Shown here: positions 6,641-14,499 of the stretch, one piece after another
How the letters are laid out: each line of letters begins with the position of its first letter
How positions within the stretch are numbered: position 1 is the stretch's first letter
Source: Clostridia bacterium
GTDB lineage: Bacteria > Bacillota_A > Clostridia > Christensenellales > Borkfalkiaceae
Length of the DNA stretch: 32,535 nt
Reading direction: 5' to 3'
Assembly (NCBI GenBank): GCA_003979335.1
Contig: RYWC01000001.1
Location: 979-33,513 of the forward strand
Made by a program: the position numbers and the translations under genes
The notes under the pieces: generated by a model
The model's database searches: none
Told to the model about the DNA's origin: nothing
The model's input: only the letters and a program-made list of their open reading frames with translations

Positions 6641-7243
6641 ATGATAGTAGCAGATTGGGTCTTCCTCGGAATAATACTCGGCGGTCTGTCGCTGGGCGCT
6701 TTGCTCGGTTTCGGCAGGGTGTTCAAGTTTTTCACGACCGGAATATTCGGTATAATAATTTCAATAGTCGTTTGCTTTCTTATCGGCGCGGCGTTTCAGG
6801 GAGCGGCAGAGCCGCTTTTAAATAAGCTTGCGAACGCGATTACGGCAAACGAAAACTGGTTCTGCCAATTCCTCGGCAAAATCAATATTCAGGTTGTACT
6901 TTATTACGTTATAATGTTTGCGGTGGTGTGGGTTCTGCGCTACATTATCGTAAAGATTATAAAAGCAGTATCGGAAAGCGAAAACAAAATCATAAAAGTT
7001 CTTAACAGGCTTTTCGGCGCGCTTCTGTTCCTTGGCATGCTTCTTTTGGTCGGTTTCCTTATAATAAGGCTTATCGGCTGGGTCGGGGGCGATACGGCGG
7101 AGAATTTCTATAATTACCTTAATTCAGGGCTGTTAGGGCTCGGCAGGCTGTTTGCAATGCTAAATGCCGATTGGTACGCAAATTATACAGCGCCCCCCGT
7201 CGACCCCGAAGGTTTCGCGTTTTTGTTAAAAGTTTTGGCTTAA
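6641..7243 (+). CDS. CvpA-like integral membrane protein
   Basis: The 200-residue protein is strongly hydrophobic, with about four membrane segments (roughly residues 4-24, 28-52, 85-105 and 125-150). They are separated by short polar loops, including a basic stretch KIIKAVSESENKIIKVLNR. The opening DWVFLGIILGGLSLGALLGFGR, a loop-and-helix start with many small residues, resembles the CvpA/colicin-V-production family, known for roles in envelope homeostasis. The assignment rests on this pattern and is not certain. The ATG at 6641 is chosen because AAAGAGG lies just upstream; an earlier in-frame TTG at 6608 precedes the promoter -10 and is unlikely. Its terminator runs into the start of the next gene. 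Confidence 0.62.
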   Translation: MIVADWVFLGIILGGLSLGALLGFGRVFKFFTTGIFGIIISIVVCFLIGAAFQGAAEPLLNKLANAITANENWFCQFLGKINIQVVLYYVIMFAVVWVLRYIIVKIIKAVSESENKIIKVLNRLFGALLFLGMLLLVGFLIIRLIGWVGGDTAENFYNYLNSGLLGLGRLFAMLNADWYANYTAPPVDPEGFAFLLKVLA

Positions 7244-7253
7244 TATTAATTTG

Positions 7254-7296
7254 ATGCGCAAGGCAATTTTAAAAAGCTTTGCGCATATTTTATTAT
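7254..7296 (+). terminator. Terminator-like hairpin between the CvpA-like gene and ymxH
   Basis: The stem ATGCGCAAGGC (7254-7264) pairs with GCTTTGCGCAT (7276-7286) with one G·U, and is followed by ATTTTATTAT. The downstream ATG is only 10 bases past the stem, so this hairpin also occupies the ribosome binding region of the next gene. Confidence 0.65.
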
Positions 7297-7668
7297 ATGG
7301 AAGTTACCTATTCCGCCCTTAAACAGAAGGACGTTATAAATTTGACAGACGGAAAAAATATGGGCAAGGTGTGCGATTTGACGTTTACCTTTCCCGAAAA
7401 CAACGTCACGGGTTTTACCGTTACGGGGTGCAAGGGGTTTAAATTTTCCAAGCAAGAGGTGTTTATCCCTATAAAGTGCGTGGTAAAAATAGGCAGAGAC
7501 GCTGTGCTTATAAAGTTCGGCAAGGAAGAGGACACGCATCCGCCCAAACCCGACAAGCCGCAATTTCCGCCCGACTGTCCGCCCAAATGCTGTCCTCCGC
7601 CCGATTGCGGACAGGGTTTTCCCCCGTGTCCTCCGTCGGGCAGAAGAAGTTACGACGAATACGAATAA
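7297..7668 (+). CDS. YlmC/YmxH-family protein with a Pro/Cys-rich tail
   Basis: YlmC/YmxH proteins are small PRC-barrel proteins linked to sporulation in Bacillota; their biochemical role is not settled. Residues 1-78 match the family: YSALKQKDVINLTDGKNMGKVCDLTF near the start, then KQEVFIPIKCVVKIGRDAVLIKF. What is unusual is the tail from about residue 81 to 116. It is built of proline and cysteine, with repeated PPDC, PPKCC and PPCPP units and five cysteines. Such a tail could form disulfides or bind metal, but this is inference. The start is the ATG at 7297 (123 residues), which gives the family's normal N-terminus. No Shine-Dalgarno sequence precedes it, only a terminator-like hairpin. 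Confidence 0.78.
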   Translation: MEVTYSALKQKDVINLTDGKNMGKVCDLTFTFPENNVTGFTVTGCKGFKFSKQEVFIPIKCVVKIGRDAVLIKFGKEEDTHPPKPDKPQFPPDCPPKCCPPPDCGQGFPPCPPSGRRSYDEYE

Positions 7669-7690
7669 TCAGGATATTTTATTGCAAATT

Positions 7691-7722
7691 AAAAGGACGT
7701 TCGATTATGACCGTCCTTTTTT
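7691..7722. terminator. Terminator between the convergent ymxH and DUF4363 genes
   Basis: AAAAGGACG (7691-7699) pairs with CGTCCTTTT (7712-7720), followed by further T. On the minus strand the same stem is followed by an AT-rich tail, so it may act in both directions. A second imperfect hairpin at about 7739-7773 (AAAGTTGCC/GGC...AACTTT) lies between it and the minus-strand genes. Confidence 0.75.
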
Positions 7723-7804
7723 GTACGAAAATTTAAGGGTTAAAGTTGCCTTTTCGGCAGTGTGAACTTTAAATTCATATATCGCGTTTTTATTTGCGCG
7801 GCGC

Positions 7805-8182
7805 TTAGAAAATATTTTCCAAAGTCAAAGAATAAGCGTCAGGCAGATTTTTTGCTATTTCTTTTAAAACTTCTATCTTGCCCAAAGCAAGTTCGTACTG
7901 TCCCGTATATATAAGTCCGCAAGCTTCCGACAGCCAGTAATCTATATACGAAATATCGTTGTGCGGCAGTAAAACCTGCAACCGTGATTTTTTGTCCGTC
8001 CAAAGCGTTCTGACGGCGTAACCGTCCTCTCTTGTAGCCGTTTCGTCCTCTATTTTAGAATACAATGTTTCCAGCGCGTCGGAAAATTCGTTGAACTGTT
8101 TTTGCAGATACAGCTCGGCAAAGACAAAAATGCCGATGCAAAGAAGTATTGCCGTAACAGTGTAAGCAATCGCTTTTACCAT
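7805..8182 (-). CDS. DUF4363 family protein
   Basis: The 125-residue protein has one N-terminal membrane helix (IAYTVTAILLCIGIFVFAELYL, about residues 5-26). The rest is a helical outer part containing LWTDKKSRLQVLLPHNDISYIDYWLSEACGLIYTGQYELALGKIEVLKEIAKNLP. That DHxDISxID-like segment marks the DUF4363 family. Its gene overlaps the upstream DUF421 gene by 7 bases and is surely co-transcribed with it. The two families commonly occur as a pair in Clostridia. Molecular function is unknown. The helical part looks like a partner-binding or scaffold domain held at the membrane. Confidence 0.82.
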   Translation of the reverse strand: MVKAIAYTVTAILLCIGIFVFAELYLQKQFNEFSDALETLYSKIEDETATREDGYAVRTLWTDKKSRLQVLLPHNDISYIDYWLSEACGLIYTGQYELALGKIEVLKEIAKNLPDAYSLTLENIF

Positions 8183-8850
8183 TGTCCGCTCACCTCGGTT
8201 TGAAGTATTTTGTATTTTTCACCGCTTTTCTGGAAGTAAACCCTGCCTTCTCCGTTTACCGTCATTGCGACGACTTCTTTTATTTTTGCGTCCTGCTCTT
8301 TTAAAAACTTTGCAAGCCTGCTGTCGTCAAAACCACATCGTTCAAGGTTCTTTTTGTCGGGTTTGCCCCTGTCAATCAGCATTAAGGAGAGGGAGGTTGA
8401 AGCCTTTTCTTCCTTTTCAAGCGCTGAAAACGAGCCGTTCGATTCGTACAGCCCGTAATAAACGTCGTCAAGGTTGAAATAGCCGGCAACGCGCATGCTT
8501 TCGATTAAATCACTTACATCAAGGTTGTTTTTCTTCAACTGGAACTCGTCTATTCCGTTTTTGTTTATGACGACGGAGGGCTTTCCGCTTATAACTTTTT
8601 TGACGGGCTGGAACCAAAGCTGTAAAAGCCAAACTATCTGGTGAAGTATGAAAATCGTGACAATGGCGATAATTCCGTACAAAATGGGTATGGATGTATC
8701 CGCCATAGGAATGCAGGCGAGTTCGGCAATGACAAGACTTATAACGAACTCAAAGGGCTGCATTTCGCCAATCTGGCTTTTACCCATAAGGCGCATTACC
8801 AAAAGCAGTGTTATAAATATAATTGCAGTGCGAATAAATATCAAAGCCAT
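8176..8850 (-). CDS. DUF421 family membrane protein (YetF-like)
   Basis: The 224-residue protein begins with three membrane segments (about residues 4-22, 33-48 and 55-78). These include the family signature LLVMRLMGKSQIGEMQPFEFVISL. A soluble domain follows with GKPSVVINKNGIDEFQLKKNNLDVSDLIESMR, then a domain with LMLIDRGKP near residue 160. DUF421 proteins of the YetF type occur in spore membranes and in vegetative cells of Bacillota; their function is not well defined. The promoter region looks like a sigma-G site, which would make this a forespore protein. No Shine-Dalgarno sequence is seen before the ATG. The start is supported by the family N-terminus. Confidence 0.85.
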   Translation of the reverse strand: MALIFIRTAIIFITLLLVMRLMGKSQIGEMQPFEFVISLVIAELACIPMADTSIPILYGIIAIVTIFILHQIVWLLQLWFQPVKKVISGKPSVVINKNGIDEFQLKKNNLDVSDLIESMRVAGYFNLDDVYYGLYESNGSFSALEKEEKASTSLSLMLIDRGKPDKKNLERCGFDDSRLAKFLKEQDAKIKEVVAMTVNGEGRVYFQKSGEKYKILQTEVSGQW

Positions 8851-8855
8851 AAAAT

Positions 8856-8884
8856 TAGTATTCTCAAAATAATTTACAATATTC
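8856..8884 (-). promoter_or_regulatory. Sigma-G-like promoter of the DUF421–DUF4363 operon
   Basis: Minus strand: AGAATA with its 3' end at 8880, then 17 bases, then AATACTA (8862-8856). The Bacillus sigma-G pattern is roughly TGAATA, 17-18 bases, CATACTA, so one mismatch in each element. The -10 ends 5 bases before the ATG, so the transcript would start at or next to it. The sigma-A promoter of folC runs the other way through adjoining sequence. Confidence 0.5.
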
Positions 8885-8913
8885 TTGCTTTATTTGCCCA
8901 TATGTGCTATAAT
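8885..8913 (+). promoter_or_regulatory. Promoter of the folate operon
   Basis: TTGCTT (8885-8890), 17 bases, TATAAT (8908-8913), with TG at 8905-8906 making an extended -10. An AAGGAG ribosome site lies at about 8928-8933 ahead of the TTG start. Confidence 0.75.
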
Positions 8914-8940
8914 TCCGTATGAATTTTAAGGAGAATTTTA

Positions 8941-10131
8941 TTGAATTTTAACGAGGCGGTTTCGGCTGTGCATTCGCTCGGAAACAGGGGTATAAACTTT
9001 GGTTTGGAGCGTACTCGCGCGCTGTTGGACGGGCTGGGAAGCCCCGACGGAAAACTTAAAATTATACATATTGCAGGCACCAACGGAAAGGGGTCCACGG
9101 CGGAGTTCATAACGCAGATTTTGATTGCGGCAGGAAAAAGCGTAGGAACGTTTACTTCGCCTGCGGTGTACGGTTATTGCGAGCAGTTCAGAATAAACGG
9201 CGAACCGATAGACGGTGAGCTGTATGCAAAGGCGTTCGGAAGCGCTTTAAAAATTTCTGCAGGCGCTACACAGTTTGAAGTGGAAACCGCCGCCGCGCTG
9301 TATGCTTTTGTGCTTGCAGGTTGCGAGTACGCAGTGGTGGAATGCGGATTGGGTGGCACATATGACGCGACTAACGCCATTTTAAGAAAGGAAGTTGCTG
9401 TTATAACCTCGGTTTCGCTGGAACATACGGGCGTGCTTGGAAATACTTTAAAAGAAATTTGCACGCACAAGTCAGGCATAATAAAAGGCTGTCCTGCGGT
9501 AGTAAATTCGTTGCAAAGCGCGGAAGTTGCCGCGTTTTTTGAGAAAAAGAACGTCATTATTACCGAAAAACCTCAGATTATATGCGAAAACGCCTTTTTG
9601 TACGGAGGAAAAGAGTACCGCTTGACTATGAAAGGCGCCGCACAACCGTACAATGCGGCTTGCGCGATTGAAGTTGCAAAATTATTGAAAATTGACGAAA
9701 CTGCGACATATATGGGGGTCTATTCTGCATTTTTAGGCGGAAGAATAGAAGTTTTAACGGCAAAAGACGGAACTTTATATGTTCTTGACGGAGCGCATAA
9801 CCCTGCGGCTTTTGCGCCGCTTAAAAACTATTTGTCTAAACAGAGTGGGGAGAAGAGCATAGTTTTCGGGTGTTTATCCGATAAGGATGTGAAGGGTAAC
9901 GCCGCCGCTTTGGCAGGCGTTGCGAACGAGTTTTTTGCGGTAAGTCCGCCCGTTCAGAGGGCTATGGAAAGCGATAAAATTTACTCGGCATTGAAGTGTG
10001 TTTGTCCTGCGGTTTACAGGGTGGGTACGGTTGCGGAAGCGCTTGAAAAATCTGTTAATAAAACGGTCGCGGTGTGCGGTTCGTTCACATTGTTGAAAGA
10101 GGCGAAAATATGGATAGAGAAAAAGTTATAA
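8941..10131 (+). CDS. folC: Folylpolyglutamate synthase / dihydrofolate synthase
   Basis: FolC adds glutamate to dihydropteroate and then to folates, an ATP-dependent ligase of the Mur-ligase fold. Seen are the P-loop GTNGKGST at residues 46-53, the [17 protein letters not shown] substrate loop, [12 protein letters not shown] at about 138-149, SLEHTGVLG with its metal-binding His, and [11 protein letters not shown] in the C-terminal domain. The length of 396 residues is slightly shorter than usual but complete. The start is TTG at 8941, supported by AAGGAG eight bases upstream; the ATG at 8919 is out of frame. It heads the folate operon and overlaps folE by 22 bases. Confidence 0.94.
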   Translation: MNFNEAVSAVHSLGNRGINFGLERTRALLDGLGSPDGKLKIIHIAGTNGKGSTAEFITQILIAAGKSVGTFTSPAVYGYCEQFRINGEPIDGELYAKAFGSALKISAGATQFEVETAAALYAFVLAGCEYAVVECGLGGTYDATNAILRKEVAVITSVSLEHTGVLGNTLKEICTHKSGIIKGCPAVVNSLQSAEVAAFFEKKNVIITEKPQIICENAFLYGGKEYRLTMKGAAQPYNAACAIEVAKLLKIDETATYMGVYSAFLGGRIEVLTAKDGTLYVLDGAHNPAAFAPLKNYLSKQSGEKSIVFGCLSDKDVKGNAAALAGVANEFFAVSPPVQRAMESDKIYSALKCVCPAVYRVGTVAEALEKSVNKTVAVCGSFTLLKEAKIWIEKKL

Positions 10132-10655
10132 AAGCCGTTGAAGACTTGCTTGAAGCTTTGGGCGAGGACAAGAAACGCGAGGGGCTTGCCGATACCCCGA
10201 GGAGGGTGGCGGACGCCTATGCGGAGCTTTTATCGGGCGAGGGACAAAATGCGGAAGAGCATTTAAGCAGGACTTTTGCGTCCGACTGCGGCGAAATAGT
10301 TTTGGAAAAGGAAATTTATTTTTCTTCGCTGTGCGAGCATCATTTAATGCCCTTTTTCGGAAAAATCGCAATTGCATATATTCCTAACGGCAAAGTTGTG
10401 GGGCTTTCCAAACTTGCGCGCACTGTTGACGTGTATTCGAAACGGCTTCAGATACAGGAAAGACTAACCCGTCAGATTGCGGAAGAGATTATGCGCGTGC
10501 TCAAACCCAAAGGGGTGTTCGTTTACTGCGAGGCTGAGCATACCTGTATGACCTGCCGTGGAGTAAAAAAGGCAGGTAGCAAAACGGCGACTTACTGCGC
10601 TTTGGGCGCGTTCACAAAAGAAAACAGGGAAGAAGTGCTCGCGCTTTTGAAATAA
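10110..10655 (+). CDS. folE: GTP cyclohydrolase I
   Basis: FolE converts GTP to dihydroneopterin triphosphate, the first step of folate synthesis, with a catalytic zinc. The zinc ligands are visible as Cys75 and His78 in LCEHHLMPF and Cys146 in EHTCMTCRG; Cys149 is an extra. [29 protein letters not shown] is the usual family core. The ATG at 10110, with AAAGAGGCG upstream, gives 181 residues, normal for bacteria. An in-frame extension to 10074 would only add residues read from inside folC. The 22-base overlap with folC suggests coupled translation. Confidence 0.96.
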   Translation: MDREKVIKAVEDLLEALGEDKKREGLADTPRRVADAYAELLSGEGQNAEEHLSRTFASDCGEIVLEKEIYFSSLCEHHLMPFFGKIAIAYIPNGKVVGLSKLARTVDVYSKRLQIQERLTRQIAEEIMRVLKPKGVFVYCEAEHTCMTCRGVKKAGSKTATYCALGAFTKENREEVLALLK

Positions 10656-10656
10656 A

Positions 10657-11436
10657 ATGATAATAGGCAAGAAAATTTTTGAAAATTATACCTATATAAT
10701 GGCAATAATAAACCTGACGCCGGACAGTTTTTGGCACGAAAGCAGGGCGACTGCCGACGATGTGCTGTTCAGGGTTGAAAAAGCAATTAAGGACGGGGCC
10801 GCCGTAATCGATATAGGCGCGCAGTCCACAAGACCCGGTCATACGGAAGTCAGCGCCGAAGAGGAGATAAACAGGTTCGAACGCCCCTTGAAGCTTATAA
10901 AGGAAAGATTTGACGTCCCCGTGTCGGTCGACACTTATTATTCAGAGAGCGCGGCGGCCGCGCTTGCGATAGGCGCGGATATGATTAACGACGTGTGGGG
11001 GCTTTCACGCGGCGGCAATATGGCTGAAATTATCGCAAAACACGGCGCGTCCGTATGTATAATGCACAATGCAAAAACGCCGTTATCGGGTGATATATGG
11101 CACCCTATTAAAACTTTTTTAAAGGACAGGGCGGAATTTGCGGTCGCGTCCGGTATAGATAAAGAAAAGATAATTCTTGACGGCGGAATAGGTTTTGCAA
11201 AGAACAGAGAACAGAATCACGAACTTTTGAACGGATACGAAAAACTGTCGGATTTGGGCTTCCCTCTTCTTTTGGGGACAAGCAGAAAATCGCTGTTCGG
11301 GGGAAATCCCGAGGACAGATTGCCTCAGACTTTGGACTCTACGAGGCTTGCCGTAAGGAAAAATACTCTTTTTGTGCGTGTCCATGACGTAAAAGAGAAT
11401 GCCGAGGTCATCAAAAATGAGTATGAACGCGGTTAA
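10657..11436 (+). CDS. folP: Dihydropteroate synthase
   Basis: FolP joins p-aminobenzoate to dihydropterin pyrophosphate and is the sulfonamide target. The family motifs are present: IMAIINLTPDSFW (pterin/pyrophosphate loop 1), IDIGAQSTRPGH (loop 2), VSVDTYY, MINDVWG, ILDGGIGFAKNREQN and LLLGTSRKS, ending with a TRLAVRKNTLFVRVHDV segment like the family's C-terminal RVHDV. At 259 residues it is a little short but looks whole. It starts one base after the folE stop with no clear ribosome site of its own, so translation is probably coupled. It overlaps folBK by 20 bases. Confidence 0.94.
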   Translation: MIIGKKIFENYTYIMAIINLTPDSFWHESRATADDVLFRVEKAIKDGAAVIDIGAQSTRPGHTEVSAEEEINRFERPLKLIKERFDVPVSVDTYYSESAAAALAIGADMINDVWGLSRGGNMAEIIAKHGASVCIMHNAKTPLSGDIWHPIKTFLKDRAEFAVASGIDKEKIILDGGIGFAKNREQNHELLNGYEKLSDLGFPLLLGTSRKSLFGGNPEDRLPQTLDSTRLAVRKNTLFVRVHDVKENAEVIKNEYERG

Positions 11437-12217
11437 AATAAGGGGGCTTGAAGTTTACGCCTGTCACGGCGTACACGACGAAGAAAAGGTTAATGCTCAG
11501 CCCTTTATTTTCGATGTGGATATAGTTACAGACTTTTATAAAGGCGCGCTAAACGACGATTTATCGGGCACGGTTAATTACTCTAAGGTGTGCGATATTT
11601 TGGCTGATGTTTCGCAAAAAAACGTGTTCAATTTAATCGAAACTTTGGCATATTCGGGGGTCTACGCTATTTTTGAGAGCGTAAACGTCCAAAAAGTAAC
11701 GCTTACGGTGTACAAGCCCGAAGCGCCTGTAAAGCATAAATTCGGCAGCGTGGGCGTTACCGTTCAAGCCGAAAAAGAGAAAGCGTATCTATCTTTGGGG
11801 TCTTCTGTCGGCGACAGGAGAGAATATCTTGACAAAGCGTTGAAACTGCTTGACGGAACGCGCGGAATAAGGGTGAATAAAGTTTCGGCATATATAGAAA
11901 CCCGGCCTTACGGCGGAGTTGCGAAAAATATGTTTTTAAACTGCGCCGCAGAGATTGAAACAATTTTAACTGCGGAACAGCTTTTAGGAGAAATACACCG
12001 TATCGAAAGCGCTTGCGGCAGAGAGCGGACGGTGCGCTGGGGGGATAGAACCCTCGATATCGACATAATATTTTTCGGTAAAAAGGTAATTTTGAGCGAT
12101 GTTTTGCAGGTTCCGCACAGGGAGTATTCAAAGCGCGATTTTGTTTTGACGCCCCTTAAAGAAATAGCGCCGGAATTTGTCTGCCCTGTTTTGTCGAAAA
12201 AAATCAAAGAATTGTAA
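11417..12217 (+). CDS. folBK: Bifunctional dihydroneopterin aldolase / HPPK (FolB–FolK fusion)
   Basis: This is one 266-residue chain with two folate enzymes. Residues about 1-118 are dihydroneopterin aldolase (IRGLEVYACHGVHDEEKVNAQPF, NYSKVCDIL, LIETLAYS, TVYKPEAP). From about 125 on is 6-hydroxymethyl-dihydropterin pyrophosphokinase (YLSLGSSVGDRREYL, RPYGGVAKNMFLNCA, the ATP/Mg loop RERTVRWGDRTLDIDIIFF, then HREYSKRDFVLTPLKEIAP). Together they turn dihydroneopterin into the substrate of FolP, encoded just upstream. I use the ATG at 11417 because GAGGT lies eight bases before it; an ATG at 11423 is also possible. Such fusions occur in other Clostridia. Confidence 0.94.
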   Translation: MSMNAVKIRGLEVYACHGVHDEEKVNAQPFIFDVDIVTDFYKGALNDDLSGTVNYSKVCDILADVSQKNVFNLIETLAYSGVYAIFESVNVQKVTLTVYKPEAPVKHKFGSVGVTVQAEKEKAYLSLGSSVGDRREYLDKALKLLDGTRGIRVNKVSAYIETRPYGGVAKNMFLNCAAEIETILTAEQLLGEIHRIESACGRERTVRWGDRTLDIDIIFFGKKVILSDVLQVPHREYSKRDFVLTPLKEIAPEFVCPVLSKKIKEL

Positions 12218-12252
12218 GATTTTGTAAAAATGCGGCTGATATGTTGGTTTTG

Positions 12253-12278
12253 TTGTGCAAGTTGCACAAAAATTTTTT
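12253..12278 (+). terminator. Terminator of the folate operon
   Basis: TTGTGCA (12253-12259) and TGCACAA (12263-12269) form a 7-bp stem with a 3-base loop, followed by AAA and six T. Confidence 0.75.
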
Positions 12279-12285
12279 AAAAATA

Positions 12286-12314
12286 TGTACAAGCCGTCAT
12301 TCTTATGATATAAT
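12286..12314 (+). promoter_or_regulatory. Promoter of ppx/gppA
   Basis: TGTACA (12286-12291), 17 bases, TATAAT (12309-12314) with TGA just before it, an extended -10. The leader then holds a small GCGGAG-ACTG-CTCCGC hairpin (12347-12362) that ends two bases before the ribosome site. Confidence 0.65.
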
Positions 12315-12376
12315 CCGTTAATAGAGAAAGTATTTACTTTATTTCGGCGGAGACTGCTCCGCGCGAGGTGTTTTTT

Positions 12377-13891
12377 ATGGAAAAAATAGGCATTATAGAT
12401 TTGGGCTCGAATTCCGCAAGACTTGTCATAGTCAATCTTTTCGCCGACGGCTATTTTATGGTTGTGGACGAACTTAAAGAGAGCGTAAGACTCGGACAGG
12501 ATATGGAAAGAGACGGCTTTTTAAAGCCTGCAAGGGTTGCGGAAACCATCAAAACATTAAAAATGTTCAAAAGGCTTTGCGACGCGAGCGGAGTTGTTCG
12601 CATTATCGCGGTTGCGACCGAAGCGGTGCGCAGGGCTAAAAACCAGCGCAGTTTTCTTGACGAAATTCAGGCTACCTGCGGAATAAAAATAAAGGTTTTA
12701 ACGGCGGAAGAAGAGGCTGTTCTCGTTTATCGCGGCGTTATAAACACAATGGACATTCCCAAGGGCATCGTTCTTGAAATAGGCGGCGGTTCAACCAAAA
12801 TAATTTATTACAACCGCAGAAATATGCTCAATTATGTAACCCTTCCTTTCGGCGCGGTTACTTTAACGGGGCTGTTTTCGGGCGACGGGCTTAAACCCGA
12901 GGAACAGGCGGCGAAGATTGAAGCGTTCTTTACCGAACAGCTTGAAAAGGTTGATTGGCTTAAAGAGCTTGACCCCGATGTTCAGATGATTGGCGTGGGC
13001 GGTTCGTTCAGGAATTTGTTTAAAATTTCGAGAATGGTGCACAAATATCCCTTGGACACCGTGCATAATTACAGAATGATGACCGAGGACTTTACGCCCG
13101 TTTACGATATGATAAAGGTCCTTGATTTGGACAAAAAGAAGAAAATAAAGGGTCTTTCGGCTGAAAGAGCGGATATTTTACCAGCCGCGCTTGCGGTTAT
13201 AAAGTCTTTTGTCACTTTTGTGAACGCCGACGGGTTCACATTGTCGGGCGCGGGTCTCAGAGAGGGCATAATGTTCAATCAGGCGCTTCCTATGACCATA
13301 GAAAAGCCGATTGCGGACGTTTTGAACTATTCTTTGACGACGCTTGTCAAATATTACGACTGCGAGGAAAAGCATGTCGAGCATGTTGTTAATTTGAGCA
13401 TACAGCTCTTCAAGCAATTGCGCGTTTTACACAAGTTCCCCCGTCAGTACCTTAAAATATTGAAAGTTGCCGCTATGTTGCACGATTGCGGCATGCGCAT
13501 AAAATATTACAACCATCAGCGGCACAGCTGGTATATGATTCTTAACGCTACGCTTTACGGCGTTTCGCACAGGGATATAGTTTTGGCGGCGTTTACCGCC
13601 TGCTGTCACAAAAAAGAGGATATCAACCTCTATGATTGGGCGAGATATCGCGATATTGTGACGGAAGACGATTTGGACGTGGTTAAAAAGCTCGGCGTTA
13701 TGCTACGCATAGCCGAAAGCCTTGACAGGGCAAACTCGGGCACGATAAAAAGTATCAACTGCGACATTTTGGGCGATTCGGTAATTATGAAGACCGAGGT
13801 GGACGGCGACGCTACGCTTGAAATAAAGAACGCAATGGCTGCCGCGACAGAGTTCAGAAAATCTTTCCACAAAAATCTGGAAATACTTTAA
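12377..13891 (+). CDS. Ppx/GppA phosphatase family protein with an HD domain
   Basis: Exopolyphosphatase/guanosine pentaphosphatase enzymes hydrolyse polyphosphate or pppGpp. The N-terminal actin-like ATPase fold shows IIDLGSNSARLVI (phosphate 1), TEAVRRAKN, the EAVLVYRGV loop and LEIGGGSTKI (phosphate 2), up to about residue 300. The C-terminal half is an HD-type helical domain with AAMLHDCGMRI (His369-Asp370) and a following CCHKK segment. The total is 504 residues, the long Ppx form. The ATG at 12377 is preferred over a GTG at 12368 on spacing from GCGAGG. It is a single gene with its own promoter and terminator. Polyphosphate versus pppGpp preference cannot be told. Confidence 0.92.
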   Translation: MEKIGIIDLGSNSARLVIVNLFADGYFMVVDELKESVRLGQDMERDGFLKPARVAETIKTLKMFKRLCDASGVVRIIAVATEAVRRAKNQRSFLDEIQATCGIKIKVLTAEEEAVLVYRGVINTMDIPKGIVLEIGGGSTKIIYYNRRNMLNYVTLPFGAVTLTGLFSGDGLKPEEQAAKIEAFFTEQLEKVDWLKELDPDVQMIGVGGSFRNLFKISRMVHKYPLDTVHNYRMMTEDFTPVYDMIKVLDLDKKKKIKGLSAERADILPAALAVIKSFVTFVNADGFTLSGAGLREGIMFNQALPMTIEKPIADVLNYSLTTLVKYYDCEEKHVEHVVNLSIQLFKQLRVLHKFPRQYLKILKVAAMLHDCGMRIKYYNHQRHSWYMILNATLYGVSHRDIVLAAFTACCHKKEDINLYDWARYRDIVTEDDLDVVKKLGVMLRIAESLDRANSGTIKSINCDILGDSVIMKTEVDGDATLEIKNAMAAATEFRKSFHKNLEIL

Positions 13892-13899
13892 AAAATGGA

Positions 13900-13924
13900 A
13901 AATGCCGCTTTTAAGGCGGCATTT
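13900..13924 (+). terminator. Hairpin between ppx/gppA and maf
   Basis: AAATGCCGC (13900-13908) pairs with GCGGCATTT (13916-13924) and is followed by ATTTAT. It is a probable but leaky terminator. Confidence 0.6.
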
Positions 13925-13944
13925 ATTTATAGAACGGTTAATTT

Positions 13945-14499
13945 ATGGAATACGTTTTGGCAAGCGCTTCGCCGAGGAGAAAAGAGCTTTTATCGCAAGT
14001 TTTGCAGAAGTTTGAAGTTGTACCCTCCGACGCGGACGAAAAAGTTAATATTTCCCTTTTCCCCGAACAGATGGCTTGCGCTTTGGCGGAAAAGAAATGC
14101 GACGGGGTTTTCGCTTTAAACCCTTATAAAACAGTAATAGGCTGCGATACAATCGTTGTTTTTGGCGGCGAGGTTTTGGGCAAGCCTAAGGACAGGGACG
14201 ACGCTGTAAATACGCTCAAAAAACTGTCGGGCAAAACGCATTTTGTGGTTACGGGGGTATGCGTCAGAAGCCCTTTTAAAAAGCTTGTCGGATTTGACAA
14301 AACAGAGGTTAAGTTCAACATATTGTCGGACGAATTCATAAAAAACTATGTTGACGGCGGTTCGCCGATGGACAAGGCAGGCAGTTACGGAATACAGGAC
14401 GAGGGGGTAGTCAAAGAGTACTTCGGAAGCTATACAAACGTTGTCGGTCTGCCCGTAAATCTTACGAAAAAATTACTTGACGGGGTGCGCGCTGAATAA
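13945..14499 (+). CDS. maf: Maf-family nucleotide pyrophosphatase
   Basis: Maf proteins hydrolyse dTTP, UTP and modified nucleotides, acting as house-cleaning enzymes and affecting septation in Bacillus. Signature pieces are LASASPRRKELLSQV at residues 5-19, the GCDTIVVFGGEVLGKPKD block with the catalytic Asp, HFVVTGVCV, and DKAGSYGIQDEG near the C-terminus. The length of 184 residues is standard. There is no strong Shine-Dalgarno sequence before the ATG, but the start gives the exact family N-terminus. The stop and the start of the mreB-like gene overlap by one base (TAATG), so these two are in one operon. In many Bacillota maf is followed by radC and mreB; radC is missing here. Confidence 0.94.
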   Translation: MEYVLASASPRRKELLSQVLQKFEVVPSDADEKVNISLFPEQMACALAEKKCDGVFALNPYKTVIGCDTIVVFGGEVLGKPKDRDDAVNTLKKLSGKTHFVVTGVCVRSPFKKLVGFDKTEVKFNILSDEFIKNYVDGGSPMDKAGSYGIQDEGVVKEYFGSYTNVVGLPVNLTKKLLDGVRAE

